Under the pieces are notes generated by a model. That model was not told where the DNA came from. It did no database searches and saw only the letters and a program-made list of their open reading frames with translations. The translations under genes and the position numbers were made by a program. A stretch of DNA of 64,000 nucleotides from Lachnospiraceae bacterium JLR.KK002 (GTDB lineage: Bacteria > Bacillota > Clostridia > Lachnospirales > Lachnospiraceae), in the NCBI GenBank assembly GCA_036941025.1, contig JAYMNP010000001.1:1240001-1304000 (forward strand), read 5' to 3'. Shown here in pieces: positions 25,000 through 34,281 of the stretch (positions are counted from its first letter, which is position 1; each line of letters opens with the position of its first letter).

Positions 25000-27381
25000 A
25001 TTCTGTTCCTCCTTTATATTACAGGTTCTGTTGTTGCATTCTGTTTCTTTCCCGTTTTGGGCCGGGATGTGGTGTTCGGACTCTTTTTGTCCCGTTTTCC
25101 TGAGGGGTCTGTCTTTTCCGGAGTCGTGAATCCGCAGCATGTTCAGACGCAGTGCGTTGGTTACCACACAGAAACTGGACAGGCTCATGGCCGCCGCCCC
25201 GAACATGGGATTGAGCTGCCATCCGAATACGGGAATCCAGACGCCTGCAGCAAGGGGAATTCCGATTATGTTATAAATGAATGCCCAGAACAGGTTTTCC
25301 CGGATGTTTTTTAAGGTTGCCCGGCTTAAACGTATGGCGGCCGGAACATCTCTGAGCCTGCTTTTCATCAGAACAATATCTGCCGCGTCGATGGCAATAT
25401 CCGTTCCTGCGCCGATGGCGATTCCCATATCTGCTCTGGTCAGAGCCGGAGCGTCGTTGATACCGTCTCCCACCATGGCCACCTTTCCCTTTTCCTGAAG
25501 GCTGCGGATGACAGCTTCCTTCCCGTCGGGAAGAACTCCGGCAATCACTTCGTCTACTCCTGCCTGACGGCCGATGGCCTGAGCAGTGCGCTGATTATCT
25601 CCGGTCAGCATTACCACATGTATGCCCATGGCTTTCAGTTCCCGGATGGCCTGAGGGCTGTCTTCCTTCATCACGTCCGCAACGGCAATCATGCCGATTG
25701 TCTGCTCGTTTTCGGCAAAAAAGAGAGGTGTTTTCCCGGCTTCCGCCAGTTCTTCGGACTGTTGCTTTAACGTGTCTGAAATTGCAGCCTGACTGCTGAC
25801 AAAACTGTAATTTCCTCCACAGATAACATTTCCCTGCCAGGCGCCGGACAGGCCGTTTCCGGGCAATGCCTGAAAATCCGATACTTCCGGAAACGGAATT
25901 CCCTGTTCCTTTCCATATTCCAGTACAGCTCTGGCCAGAGGATGCTCGCTTTTCTGCTCCAGTCCGCAGGCAGCCCTGAGAAGTTCCTGTTCTGAAATGC
26001 CGTCGGCAGGTATTACATCTGTTACTTTCGGCTCTCCGCTGGTAATAGTTCCAGTTTTATCCAGTGCCACAATTTCCATTTTCCCGGTTTCTTCCAGAGA
26101 TACGGCTGTCTTAAACATAATGCCGTTTTTTGCACCCATTCCATTGCCCACCATAATAGCTACCGGCGTGGCCAGCCCCAGTGCGCAGGGGCAGCTTATT
26201 ACCAGCACGGAAATGCTTCTGGCCAGTGCAAAGCCCACCGTTTCTCCTGCCAGCAGCCATACCAGCAGGGTGAGAACTGCAATTCCAATCACTGTCGGTA
26301 CAAATACATAAGATACTTTATCGGCTATTTTGGCAATGGGGGCCTTGGTGGCAGCCGCATCGCTTACCATCTGAATAATCTGTGACAGGGTGGTATCTTC
26401 TCCCACTCTGGAAGCCTGGCATTTCAGAAATCCGGACTGATTGGCGGTGGCAGCCGATACGGTGTCTCCGACAGTTTTGTCGCAGGGAATACTTTCTCCG
26501 GTCAGGGCAGCTTCATTTACAGCACTGCTGCCTTCCAGCACAATGCCATCTACCGGAATATTTTCACCGGGACGCACCACAAAAATATCGCCCTTTTTCA
26601 CCTGCTCAATGGAAACTTCCGTTTCCTTTCCGTCCTTAAGAACGGTGGCTGTTCTGGGCGCCAGCTTCATCAGGCTCTTTAATGCATCTGTGGTCTTTCC
26701 TTTGGATTGGGCTTCCAGCATTTTTCCCACGGTAATCAATGTCAGAATCATGGCTGCCGATTCAAAGTAAAATTCATGCATATAAGTCATTACTCCTGCC
26801 ATGTCTCCCTTCTGCTGAGCCGCGGTCATGGCAAACAGGGCCCAGGTACTGTATCCAAAGGCTGCCGCGGCTCCCAGGGCCACCAGTGTGTCCATATTGG
26901 GGGATTTGTGAAGCAGGCTTTTGAATCCGCTGATAAAAAATTTCTGATTGATTACCATAATAATCACGGTAAGTAAAAGCTGCATAAGGCCAAGAGCCAC
27001 ATGGTTTTCGGCCAGAGATGCCGGCAGCGGCCAGTTCCACATCATATGTCCCATGGACAGATACATCAGTACCAGTAAAAAACCCAGGGAGGCCAGCAGC
27101 CGCTGTTTCAACAGGGGCGTCTCCCGGTCTTTCAGCAGTTCTTCTCCGGAACGGCTTTTGCTTTGTTCTGTCCCGGATGGGGCTCCTTTCCGGGCCGCAC
27201 CGTATCCCGCGTCCACCACTGCTTTTACAATGTCCTGTTCCAGAGCTGTTCCTTCCACGCCCATGGAACTGGTTAAAAGGCTGACCGAACAGGAACTGAC
27301 GCCAGGTACCTTTGAAACTGCCTTTTCCACCCTGGCGCTGCAGGCAGCACAGCTCATTCCCGTTACTGTATACTGTTCCAT
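24790..27381 (-). CDS. copA: copper-translocating P-type ATPase CopA with C-terminal CopZ-like domain
   Basis: The 863-aa P1B-type ATPase exports Cu(I). An N-terminal heavy-metal domain has GMSCAAC (C11, C14). Eight membrane helices surround a CPC translocation motif (ISCPCALGLATP, about residue 397). The ATPase core shows DKTGT (about 440), SEHPLARA and GDGINDAPAL. After the last helix (NALRLNML) a polar linker of about 50 residues leads into a second heavy-metal domain with GMMCGHC. That last domain is a complete CopZ with its own ribosome binding site inside the frame. The ATG at 27381 follows GAGGTG. It is 35 bp downstream of csoR and under the same copper-controlled promoter. Confidence 0.95.
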   Translation of the reverse strand: MEQYTVTGMSCAACSARVEKAVSKVPGVSSCSVSLLTSSMGVEGTALEQDIVKAVVDAGYGAARKGAPSGTEQSKSRSGEELLKDRETPLLKQRLLASLGFLLVLMYLSMGHMMWNWPLPASLAENHVALGLMQLLLTVIIMVINQKFFISGFKSLLHKSPNMDTLVALGAAAAFGYSTWALFAMTAAQQKGDMAGVMTYMHEFYFESAAMILTLITVGKMLEAQSKGKTTDALKSLMKLAPRTATVLKDGKETEVSIEQVKKGDIFVVRPGENIPVDGIVLEGSSAVNEAALTGESIPCDKTVGDTVSAATANQSGFLKCQASRVGEDTTLSQIIQMVSDAAATKAPIAKIADKVSYVFVPTVIGIAVLTLLVWLLAGETVGFALARSISVLVISCPCALGLATPVAIMVGNGMGAKNGIMFKTAVSLEETGKMEIVALDKTGTITSGEPKVTDVIPADGISEQELLRAACGLEQKSEHPLARAVLEYGKEQGIPFPEVSDFQALPGNGLSGAWQGNVICGGNYSFVSSQAAISDTLKQQSEELAEAGKTPLFFAENEQTIGMIAVADVMKEDSPQAIRELKAMGIHVVMLTGDNQRTAQAIGRQAGVDEVIAGVLPDGKEAVIRSLQEKGKVAMVGDGINDAPALTRADMGIAIGAGTDIAIDAADIVLMKSRLRDVPAAIRLSRATLKNIRENLFWAFIYNIIGIPLAAGVWIPVFGWQLNPMFGAAAMSLSSFCVVTNALRLNMLRIHDSGKDRPLRKTGQKESEHHIPAQNGKETECNNRTCNIKEEQNMEKTMKIEGMMCGHCEAAVKKCLEAFPEVTEAKVSHEAGTAVITLNGVVSDEALTKAVEEKDYKVISIR

Positions 27382-27416
27382 ATTTATCACCTCTGTTCTT
27401 CCTGTCTGACCAGGAT

Positions 27417-27725
27417 TTATTTCATCAGTTTCTGCAGGGTTGCCAGCAGCTCATCCACAGTTTCCTTCCGCCCTTCCCGGATATCCCTGGTAACGCATGT
27501 CTTAATATGATTTGCCAGCAGGACTTTATTGAAACTGTTTAAGGCCGCATTGGCAGCCGCCACCTGAATCAGAATATCAGGGCAGTAAGCGTCTTTTTCC
27601 ACCATTCCTTTGATTCCCCGAATCTGCCCCTCGATTCGGTTTAACCGGTTAATTAAATCTTTATATTCTTTTTCAGAACGTTCTTTCGTTCTGCGGCAGC
27701 TGCATAATTCTTTCTCATCTTCCAT
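27417..27725 (-). CDS. csoR: copper-sensing repressor CsoR
   Basis: The 102-aa all-helical regulator belongs to the CsoR/RcnR family. The family core NRLNRIEGQIRGIKGMVEKDAYCPDIL is seen from about residue 25, and the Cu(I) ligands Cys-His-Cys are present in YCPDIL and NHIKTC. The N-terminus has an extra CSC. The ATG at 27725 follows GGAGGG; a longer frame upstream would cover the promoter. It is the first gene of the csoR-copA operon and its operator overlaps the promoter, giving copper-inducible autoregulation. Confidence 0.93.
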   Translation of the reverse strand: MEDEKELCSCRRTKERSEKEYKDLINRLNRIEGQIRGIKGMVEKDAYCPDILIQVAAANAALNSFNKVLLANHIKTCVTRDIREGRKETVDELLATLQKLMK

Positions 27726-27749
27726 TATCGTTCCCTCCTTTCCAATGAC

Positions 27750-27778
27750 ATTATATACCCTGTAGGGGTATATTGCAA
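27750..27778 (-). promoter_or_regulatory. csoR-copA promoter with CsoR operator in the spacer
   Basis: TTGCAA (27778-27773) and consensus TATAAT (27755-27750) are 17 bp apart. The spacer carries the inverted repeat TATACCC-N5-GGGTATA (27754-27772), the GC-core palindrome bound by CsoR. Bound repressor would block RNA polymerase. Confidence 0.85.
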
Positions 27779-27802
27779 GAAGAATTTTATGCAGCCAGAG
27801 CA

Positions 27803-27831
27803 TTGATATTTCGTTACAGAAATAATATAAT
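27803..27831 (+). promoter_or_regulatory. promoter of the frameshifted gene at 27871
   Basis: TTGATA (27803-27808) and TATAAT (27826-27831) are separated by 17 bp, near consensus, followed by GAGGAG before the ATG at 27871. It diverges from the csoR promoter. Confidence 0.7.
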
Positions 27832-27870
27832 AAATCTGATATACAAAACGTAAAAATGAGGAGGAGAAAA

Positions 27871-28076
27871 ATGAATCAGGAAATAAGGTTTACATTTTCA
27901 TTTACCGGTTCCCATGCAAACGAGATTATGGAAGCATTTGCCGCCTATTTCCAGGACGCGGCCTTGACCAGCATCTGGAACAGGATTTTCCGGAACCCCA
28001 TGGGCTTGACTGTGACGATTTTGAATTTATTGCATTGGATCATGTCAGGGTTAATACGGACCATGCCATTCTCTGA
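27871..28076 (+). pseudogene. small acidic protein gene with a frameshift
   Basis: The ATG at 27871 has a strong GAGGAG site and promoter. The first frame reads MNQEIRFTFSFTGSHANEIM and on to YFQD near 27957, then becomes basic and random and runs through the terminator hairpin to 28164. From about 27958 a second frame gives an acidic, regular continuation (GLDQHLEQDF, then LDCDDFEFIALDHVRV) and stops at 28074-28076, 20 bp before the terminator. A shift of one or two bases near 27957-27965 joins the two into a protein of about 68 aa. The family is not identified; an assembly error is also possible. Confidence 0.6.
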
Positions 28077-28096
28077 AAAGCATGTTCATCCATGCG

Positions 28097-28153
28097 AAAA
28101 AAAGCCGCAGAACTGCAAACTGCTTTGCCGGTTTACGGTCCTGCGGCTTTTTC
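28097..28153 (+). terminator. intrinsic terminator
   Basis: AAAAAGCCGCAG (28099-28110) pairs with CTGCGGCTTTTT (28141-28152), giving a 12-bp stem ending in a T run. It ends the 27871 transcript and faces the end of the fructokinase gene. Confidence 0.8.
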
Positions 28154-28197
28154 TTTACAGATAATATAAACTTCCTGGGCCCTGCTTTTTATATTTC

Positions 28198-29163
28198 TTA
28201 TCTTCGCAGGGACATGTTCTGTAAAATTTCTTTCTCCGTCGGCATTACCCGCAAAGCCCCTTTCCTGGTTGTAATCAGAGAAGCGGCGCTGTTTGCCAGG
28301 GTAAGCATTTCCGTCAAATCTGTTTTCGTTAATTTATCCAGCCCATGTTCCAGGATATAATGCAGGACACACCCGCAAAACGCATCCCCCGCACCTGTGG
28401 TTTCAATGGTATTTTCCTGCAAAAACGGCGCCGATTCCACCATTTCCCCTTTGTAATAAGCCCGGCTCCCCGCTTTGCCCATGGAAACCAGAATCAGCGG
28501 AATCCGGACATGCCCTTCTATCCGGTTCACTCCCTCCGTATAATTCTCTCTCCCCGTCAGCCACTGGATTTCATTATCTGAAATCTTTAAGATATCGCAT
28601 TGTTCCAGCCCGTACATCACCTGAGTTCTGGCATCCTCCAGGTTCTCCCACAGAGGCGGCCGCAGATTTGGGTCGAAGGAAATCAGTGCGCCGGACTCCT
28701 TTGCAATACGGATTGCTTTTTTCGTTGCCCTCCGCACGCCTTCATGGGTCATGGACAATGTCCCAAAATGGAAAATTTTCGAATCCCGTATAACATGTTC
28801 CGGCACTTCTGATTCTGTTAGCATCATGTCAGCTCCGGGATTCCGGTAAAAGGAAAAATCTCTGTCCCCATCAGAAAAAGTATGTACCATTGCCAGAGTG
28901 GTATGTACCCTGTCGTCCAGATATAAGTGTTCTGCATTGATTCCCACATCCTGAATCACGTCTTTTAACCAGCTTCCAAAAGAATCCTTACCCACTTTTC
29001 CGATAAAAGACACGGAATGGCCAAGCCTGGCAAGCATTGCCAGCACATTGCAGGGCGCTCCTCCCGGATTTGCTTCAAATATGGGATTTCCCTGACAGTT
29101 CGCATCATTCTGAATAAAATCTATCAGCAGTTCTCCCAACGCCGTCACATCCGTTTTTTTCAT
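28198..29163 (-). CDS. scrK: PfkB-family fructokinase
   Basis: The 321-aa ribokinase-fold sugar kinase phosphorylates fructose with ATP. Substrate-side NPGGAPCNVLAMLARLG is near residue 32 and the catalytic GAGDAF with D260 is near the C-terminus. FDPNLRPPLW is typical of fructokinases. The start overlaps the end of the GH32 hydrolase gene by 4 bp, so the two are translationally coupled. In context it captures fructose released by the hydrolase. A related hexose or nucleoside specificity cannot be excluded by sequence alone. Confidence 0.92.
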   Translation of the reverse strand: MKKTDVTALGELLIDFIQNDANCQGNPIFEANPGGAPCNVLAMLARLGHSVSFIGKVGKDSFGSWLKDVIQDVGINAEHLYLDDRVHTTLAMVHTFSDGDRDFSFYRNPGADMMLTESEVPEHVIRDSKIFHFGTLSMTHEGVRRATKKAIRIAKESGALISFDPNLRPPLWENLEDARTQVMYGLEQCDILKISDNEIQWLTGRENYTEGVNRIEGHVRIPLILVSMGKAGSRAYYKGEMVESAPFLQENTIETTGAGDAFCGCVLHYILEHGLDKLTKTDLTEMLTLANSAASLITTRKGALRVMPTEKEILQNMSLRR

Positions 29164-30656
29164 TTCATTTCCTCCGTCTGCAAATCATATTTCACCACAT
29201 CCATGGTGACCACGCCGTCAGCAAGGAAAGAAATACCGTCCGCTTCTTTTGTTGTATACATGGTTGTCGTCATCACATGTTCTCCGTCATTGATAAACAC
29301 TTCCGCACTGAACATATCTAGGATAATCCGCAGTTTGATTTCTCCGTTCCTGCTGTTTATCCGGCTGCGCCGCTGATGGATGATCGCCCTCCTGCTTCCG
29401 GAAAATTTCCGGTCTATTTTTACAATGGATTCCAGGGGCCGGAAGCTGACAGCAGTATGATAAATCTCATTCTGTGAAAACCGGACTGCAAATTTCCGGT
29501 ACATATTTTCCTCATCCAGAGGACGGACGGACAGTTCCATGTCAATTTTCCTGCCCTGAATACCTTCCAGTTTTGTAAGTCCGGAAAAAATAATATTTTC
29601 ATACTTTATTTCTTCCCCATGCAGGTTTTCCAATTCCCGTACCGGTTTCTGAATCAGTCTTCCGTTCACTACGGAAAGTTCTCTGGGCAGGCTCATCTGG
29701 CCAAACCAGGGCTGTTCCGGGGAATGAAGGTTACAGGTATCCCAGTTCTGCATCCAGCCAATCATAATCCTTCTTCCATCCGGTGCGGAAAGGGTCTGGG
29801 GCGCATAAAAATCAATGCCGTAATCAATGGCCTGATTCTGTTCCTCATTGAAAATTTCTTCCTGTTCATCATAAGTTCCAATCAGACAGAGAGTTCCGTT
29901 GCCATTGTGATACTCCAGTCCCTGAGGGAGCATATCCATGGGGCTTGTAAGCAGCACATGCTTTCCGTCCAGTTCAAAGAAATCAGGGCATTCCCAGGCT
30001 TTTCCAAATCGGCCCCGGTTAGCGGCCAGAACCTTTTCGTACTTCCAGTCCAGGCCATCTCTGCTGCTGAAAAGAAGAATCTGCCCATCTCTTTCCGGTG
30101 CGCAGTTTCCAACCACACACCGGAAAGTTCCGTCTTTTGCCCTCCACATTTTCGGGTCTCTGAAATCATATTTGCTGCCCCCGTCCGGAAGGTCCTTTTC
30201 ATTCAGGACCGGGTTATACTGATACTTCTCATAATCTCTTCCGTCTCCAATGGCCAGGCACTGGGTCTGTACATCACGCTGCTCTCCATCTTTCTGAATT
30301 TCCTTATGCACCCCGGTATACATCAGAAGCTGCCTGCCGTCTGAAAGTTCCACGGCGCTGCCGGAAAAGCATCCTGCTTCGTCATATACGGTATCCGGGG
30401 CCAGAGCTGCCGGAAGATATTCCCAATGCAGCAAATCTTTGCTGACTGCATGGCCCCAGTGCATGGGACCCCAGTGTGAATTATAAGGATGATACTGGTA
30501 AAACAGATGATACTTTCCCTGATAAAAGGAAAATCCATTGGGGTCGTTCATCCATCCTGTTCTTGCCGATAAATGAAATCCCGGTTTTTCCACTTCCCTG
30601 TTTTTCCGTTCCGTTATTTTTTCATACCTGCGTGCATCACGTAAAATCTGGCTCAT
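29160..30656 (-). CDS. scrB: GH32 beta-fructosidase / sucrose(-6-phosphate) hydrolase
   Basis: The 498-aa intracellular enzyme has no signal peptide. The catalytic set of GH32 is present: nucleophile D38 in WMNDPNG, transition-state stabiliser D167 in FRDPKMW, and acid/base E222 in WECPD, on an N-terminal five-bladed propeller. A C-terminal beta-sandwich follows (about residues 350-498). Annotation pipelines call such proteins sucrose-6-phosphate hydrolase. Here uptake is by an ABC transporter, which delivers unphosphorylated sugar, so sucrose or short fructo-oligosaccharides are more likely substrates. It sits between the binding-protein gene and the fructokinase gene. Confidence 0.93.
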   Translation of the reverse strand: MSQILRDARRYEKITERKNREVEKPGFHLSARTGWMNDPNGFSFYQGKYHLFYQYHPYNSHWGPMHWGHAVSKDLLHWEYLPAALAPDTVYDEAGCFSGSAVELSDGRQLLMYTGVHKEIQKDGEQRDVQTQCLAIGDGRDYEKYQYNPVLNEKDLPDGGSKYDFRDPKMWRAKDGTFRCVVGNCAPERDGQILLFSSRDGLDWKYEKVLAANRGRFGKAWECPDFFELDGKHVLLTSPMDMLPQGLEYHNGNGTLCLIGTYDEQEEIFNEEQNQAIDYGIDFYAPQTLSAPDGRRIMIGWMQNWDTCNLHSPEQPWFGQMSLPRELSVVNGRLIQKPVRELENLHGEEIKYENIIFSGLTKLEGIQGRKIDMELSVRPLDEENMYRKFAVRFSQNEIYHTAVSFRPLESIVKIDRKFSGSRRAIIHQRRSRINSRNGEIKLRIILDMFSAEVFINDGEHVMTTTMYTTKEADGISFLADGVVTMDVVKYDLQTEEMK

Positions 30657-30677
30657 ACCTTCGAAACCCTCCTGTAT

Positions 30678-32357
30678 TTATTCTTTTTCCTCGCTCTCAA
30701 CGCCGGCATACCGGTCGTATGCGTCCTGATATACTTTCAGAAGTTTATCCATACCACATTTTTTCTTTAATTTTTCCACATAGGCTTCCCATTCTGCGTC
30801 CGTGGGCCCGCCGTTTTTCAGCCACAACCCCTCCTGCTCAGATACTGCGCTTTCAAAATCAGCTTTGTACCAGTCAATGTCGTCCAGCTCCTCCCCTGTA
30901 AATACACAGTCTACCGGATAGGTTACGGCACTGTCTACGAAGGGCATCCAGAATTCATTCAAATCTGTCAGTCGCTCAATGGCCCGGTCTTCCATTTTAA
31001 AAGTAGTGAGATAATAATTGCTGAGAATCAGTTTTGGCCCGTATACTTCCTGTTCCCCTCGCAGTTCTCCGGTTCCCTTTCCGAATTTCTCCTGAGATTC
31101 CTCGTCGGTGATGCTCAGCCATACGCCATTTTCATCCTGCTCTGTAAAATACGTCCCTATGGGGCCATAGTGAAGCTGCATTACATTTTCCGGCTCATAC
31201 CATTTATCGAAAAATTTCAGCAGGTTTGCAGGACTTTTGCAGGCTTTGGTAATATTCAGATTTCCGCTGCTGGTGGGGCCTCCGGTGCGCACCGTTACAT
31301 TGTGAGTGCCATCCGGCCCGTCCAGAATAGGAAGGAACACATAATCTTTCGCATAATCGCCCATCAGTTCCTCGATATACCACCAGGTGGAGACGCCTAC
31401 ATAACCCTGGGAACATTTGGAAATCAACTGGGTGTCATCCTGACTGAACATTTCCACATCCATCAGGCCTTCCGCATACCAGTCATGGAAATAAGTCAGA
31501 GCATCCCTGTATTTGTCCGAGGTGCAGATAAATTCCACTTTTCCGTCGTCATTCAGCACAAGATCGTTGCACACGTCATTGGGCCAGTTGGTAAAGCCAA
31601 AGCCCGCATAGAAAATATTCTGCCCCCAGCACCACTGGTCGAATCCTGTGCTCATGGGAATGGTGCTGCCCGGATCATTTCCATAATATCTGGCGCTCAT
31701 ATCATTATCTTTAAAGGCTTTTAAAGCCGTATGAAGTTCATCCAGAGTGGTAGGCACTTCCAGACCCAGATCATCCAGCCACGCTTTGTTTATCATGGAA
31801 AACTGGGGAATCGTGTAGATACTGTAATCTTCTTTTGCCCCAATTCCTGCAGTACCCATGCGCTCTCCGGAGGGGAGGCCATAGATATATCCGTCGTCCA
31901 TGGTGATTGCCCGGCGGATATCCGGATTTTCCTCCAGAATCTTACACAGATTGGGCATATATTCTTCCGTCAGGTAGGGTGACAAATCAATAAAGGTTCC
32001 GTCGTCTCCGTAACGGGAAATATCATAGTTATTGAATCCGACCCCTATAAACGCATCCGGCAGATCTCCGCCTGCAATCCGGATATTAACCTGTTCTGAC
32101 AGAGATTCGCTCATGGTGTTCCATTCGATATGAATTCCAGCTTCTTCCTGAAGCTGATTCAGCACCGGCTTCTTATCATAGCTGGTACTCAGAGCGCCCA
32201 TCCCTCCCATAATATAAAAATCTGTCTGGGATGTGTCCGTATTGGCAACCCCTTTCTCGTGATTTCCGTAATCATTGCCGCATGATACCATGGACAGTCC
32301 AATTCCAGTCATCAGCATACAGGATAAAAACTTTTTCCGCAATCCTTTTTTTCTCAT
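30678..32357 (-). CDS. ABC transporter solute-binding lipoprotein (oligosaccharide type)
   Basis: The 559-aa lipoprotein has a basic N-terminus, a hydrophobic segment and the lipobox MVSC at residues 23-26, then a linker rich in N, D and T. The mature part is a large family 1 type solute-binding protein, as found with LplB/YtcP-like permeases (GGDLPDAFIGVGFNNYDIS near residue 95, AWLDDLGLEVPTTLDEL near 185). It captures oligosaccharide outside the membrane for the two permeases encoded just upstream. With GH32 and fructokinase downstream the ligand is probably sucrose or a fructo-oligosaccharide. No ATPase subunit is encoded here, so a shared MsmX-type ATPase elsewhere is expected. Confidence 0.93.
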   Translation of the reverse strand: MRKKGLRKKFLSCMLMTGIGLSMVSCGNDYGNHEKGVANTDTSQTDFYIMGGMGALSTSYDKKPVLNQLQEEAGIHIEWNTMSESLSEQVNIRIAGGDLPDAFIGVGFNNYDISRYGDDGTFIDLSPYLTEEYMPNLCKILEENPDIRRAITMDDGYIYGLPSGERMGTAGIGAKEDYSIYTIPQFSMINKAWLDDLGLEVPTTLDELHTALKAFKDNDMSARYYGNDPGSTIPMSTGFDQWCWGQNIFYAGFGFTNWPNDVCNDLVLNDDGKVEFICTSDKYRDALTYFHDWYAEGLMDVEMFSQDDTQLISKCSQGYVGVSTWWYIEELMGDYAKDYVFLPILDGPDGTHNVTVRTGGPTSSGNLNITKACKSPANLLKFFDKWYEPENVMQLHYGPIGTYFTEQDENGVWLSITDEESQEKFGKGTGELRGEQEVYGPKLILSNYYLTTFKMEDRAIERLTDLNEFWMPFVDSAVTYPVDCVFTGEELDDIDWYKADFESAVSEQEGLWLKNGGPTDAEWEAYVEKLKKKCGMDKLLKVYQDAYDRYAGVESEEKE

Positions 32358-32414
32358 AATATGGCTTCCTTTCTACTTGATACCAGTCATACGAATTCAT
32401 TCCGTATTCCCCAA

Positions 32415-33323
32415 TCAGCCTTTTACTGCCCCTGCCATAAAACCTTTTTCAAAATACTTCTGTACAAACGGATAAATCATCAGCATGGGGGCCGCTGCAA
32501 TAATGATGGATGAAAATTTAATCATTTCTGTCATTTTGTTCAGTTCGGCATAACCGCCGGATATGGTGCTTGCCTGGCTTGCACTGGCAGAGCTTTTAAT
32601 CAGAATATTCCGAAGTACCAGCGGCAGCGGCGCTTTTTCCGGGGAAGGAAGATAAATCATGGACGTAAACCAGTCGTTCCAGTAAGTAACCATGGAAAAT
32701 ACTACCATAACTGCCATAATCGAACGACTCAGAGGCACAACAATGCGGATAAAGGTCGTCCATTTGGAAGCACCGTCAATTTCTGCTGCTTCAATCATTT
32801 CTCTGGGAATACTGTTCTCAAAGAAGTTCCGCATGATAATCATATTTCCCACCGCAACGCCTCCCGGCAGGAACAGCGCCCACATGTTGTTAATCAGCCC
32901 TGTTTCCTTTACAATCAGGTAGGTAGGAACCAGGCCTCCGCCGAAGTACATGGTAATAATAAAGAAAATGCTGAAAAATTTTCTGCCGGGCAGGTTCTTC
33001 ACACTGAGGGGATATGCGGTCAGATACAGCATTACCACAGAAAATACCGTGCCGATAATGGTGTACTTAAAGCTGTTTAACAGTCCCGTCAGGATATTGG
33101 GGTCTGCAAATACTGCTTTGTATCCATCTAATGTAAATTTGCTGGGCAAAAGAAATGTTTTTCCTGCATATACATCATAAGGATCTGACACTGACGCTAC
33201 CAGCACGTAATACAGAGGATAAGCAACAATCAACAAAATAATGACACATATCACCACCAGAATAATATCGCTGGTTCGTTCTGAAAACCCGGATAATTTT
33301 CCTGTTTTTGTTTTCGCTTTCAT
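32415..33323 (-). CDS. ABC transporter permease, YtcP/AraQ type
   Basis: The 302-aa inner-membrane protein has six hydrophobic segments and the binding-protein-dependent permease motif EAAEIDGASKWTTFIRIVVPL near residue 180 (EAA loop that docks the ATPase). It ends with FVQKYFEKGFMAGAVKG, the standard tail of this subfamily. The ATG at 33323 follows AGGAGG by 6 nt. It pairs with the permease encoded 10 bp upstream to form the membrane channel of the fructoside importer. Confidence 0.94.
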   Translation of the reverse strand: MKAKTKTGKLSGFSERTSDIILVVICVIILLIVAYPLYYVLVASVSDPYDVYAGKTFLLPSKFTLDGYKAVFADPNILTGLLNSFKYTIIGTVFSVVMLYLTAYPLSVKNLPGRKFFSIFFIITMYFGGGLVPTYLIVKETGLINNMWALFLPGGVAVGNMIIMRNFFENSIPREMIEAAEIDGASKWTTFIRIVVPLSRSIMAVMVVFSMVTYWNDWFTSMIYLPSPEKAPLPLVLRNILIKSSASASQASTISGGYAELNKMTEMIKFSSIIIAAAPMLMIYPFVQKYFEKGFMAGAVKG

Positions 33324-33333
33324 CTCGCACCTC

Positions 33334-34281
33334 CTATACAAAACTTGTATCTTCGGACAATTTGCCCGCAATCTTATTGACTGCAATCAGAAGAATAATA
33401 TTGACCACCGTGTTAAACAGCCCTACTGCAGTGGAATAACTGTACTTGGCGTTTTCAATACCCTGCTGGTACACATACACAGCAATTACATCGCTGGTAG
33501 CCTTGTTCAAATCTGTCTGCAGAAGCCATACCTTTTCGAATCCCACATTCATCAGATTTCCGGCGCTCATAATCAGATTCAGCACCATGATGGACTTCAG
33601 CTCCGGGATATCAATATGGATAATTCTCTGAAACAGGGAAGCACCGTCTACTTTTGCCGCCTCATACAGGGATGTATCAATATTGGAAAAGGTAGCCATA
33701 TAAACGATAATCCCCCATCCTGCATCCTGCCAGATACCGGAAGCAATATAAATAGTACGAAAGGCGGAAGATTCTGTCAGAAAATCAACGCTGCTTCCGA
33801 GAATCAGATTTAAAAGTCCGCCGGAGGGACTTAAAAAGATGCGGATCATACCGCAGATTACCATGGTGGAAATAAAATGAGGTGCATAAAGCACTGTCTG
33901 AGTGGTTCGTTTAAACCGCTGAAACCTTACCTGATTCAGCATCAATGCCAGAAAAATGGGAATCGGAAAACTCCATAACAGGCTGTAAAGACTCAGCAGC
34001 AGAGTATTGGAAAGCATTCTTACACAGGTAGGAGCGGAAAAGAACCGCTGGAACCATTTCAGACCTACCCATTCGCTTCCGAACATTCCCTGGCTGGCCT
34101 TGTAATCCCGAAAGGCAATCTGGATTCCATACATGGGTATGTACTTATAAATAATGGTCAGTACCACAGGAATCAGGAGCATTGCATACAACTGCCAGTT
34201 GTCCATAATTCGCTTTTTCAACGGTTTTCCATTTAAAGGAACCGCCGAAACTGCTGCCATATCCGGCTTTAATTTTTTCAT
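33334..34281 (-). CDS. ABC transporter permease, LplB type
   Basis: The 315-aa permease carries MLLIPVVLTIIYKYIPMYGIQIAF-like first-helix sequence (residues about 35-58) and the EAA loop LYEAAKVDGASLFQRIIHIDIPE near residue 215, both typical of LplB-type oligosaccharide permeases. Six membrane helices are apparent. AAAGGAGAGAG precedes the ATG. It is the first gene of the transport and catabolic operon and lies opposite the LacI regulator gene, whose operator sits in its 5' leader. Confidence 0.94.
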   Translation of the reverse strand: MKKLKPDMAAVSAVPLNGKPLKKRIMDNWQLYAMLLIPVVLTIIYKYIPMYGIQIAFRDYKASQGMFGSEWVGLKWFQRFFSAPTCVRMLSNTLLLSLYSLLWSFPIPIFLALMLNQVRFQRFKRTTQTVLYAPHFISTMVICGMIRIFLSPSGGLLNLILGSSVDFLTESSAFRTIYIASGIWQDAGWGIIVYMATFSNIDTSLYEAAKVDGASLFQRIIHIDIPELKSIMVLNLIMSAGNLMNVGFEKVWLLQTDLNKATSDVIAVYVYQQGIENAKYSYSTAVGLFNTVVNIILLIAVNKIAGKLSEDTSFV

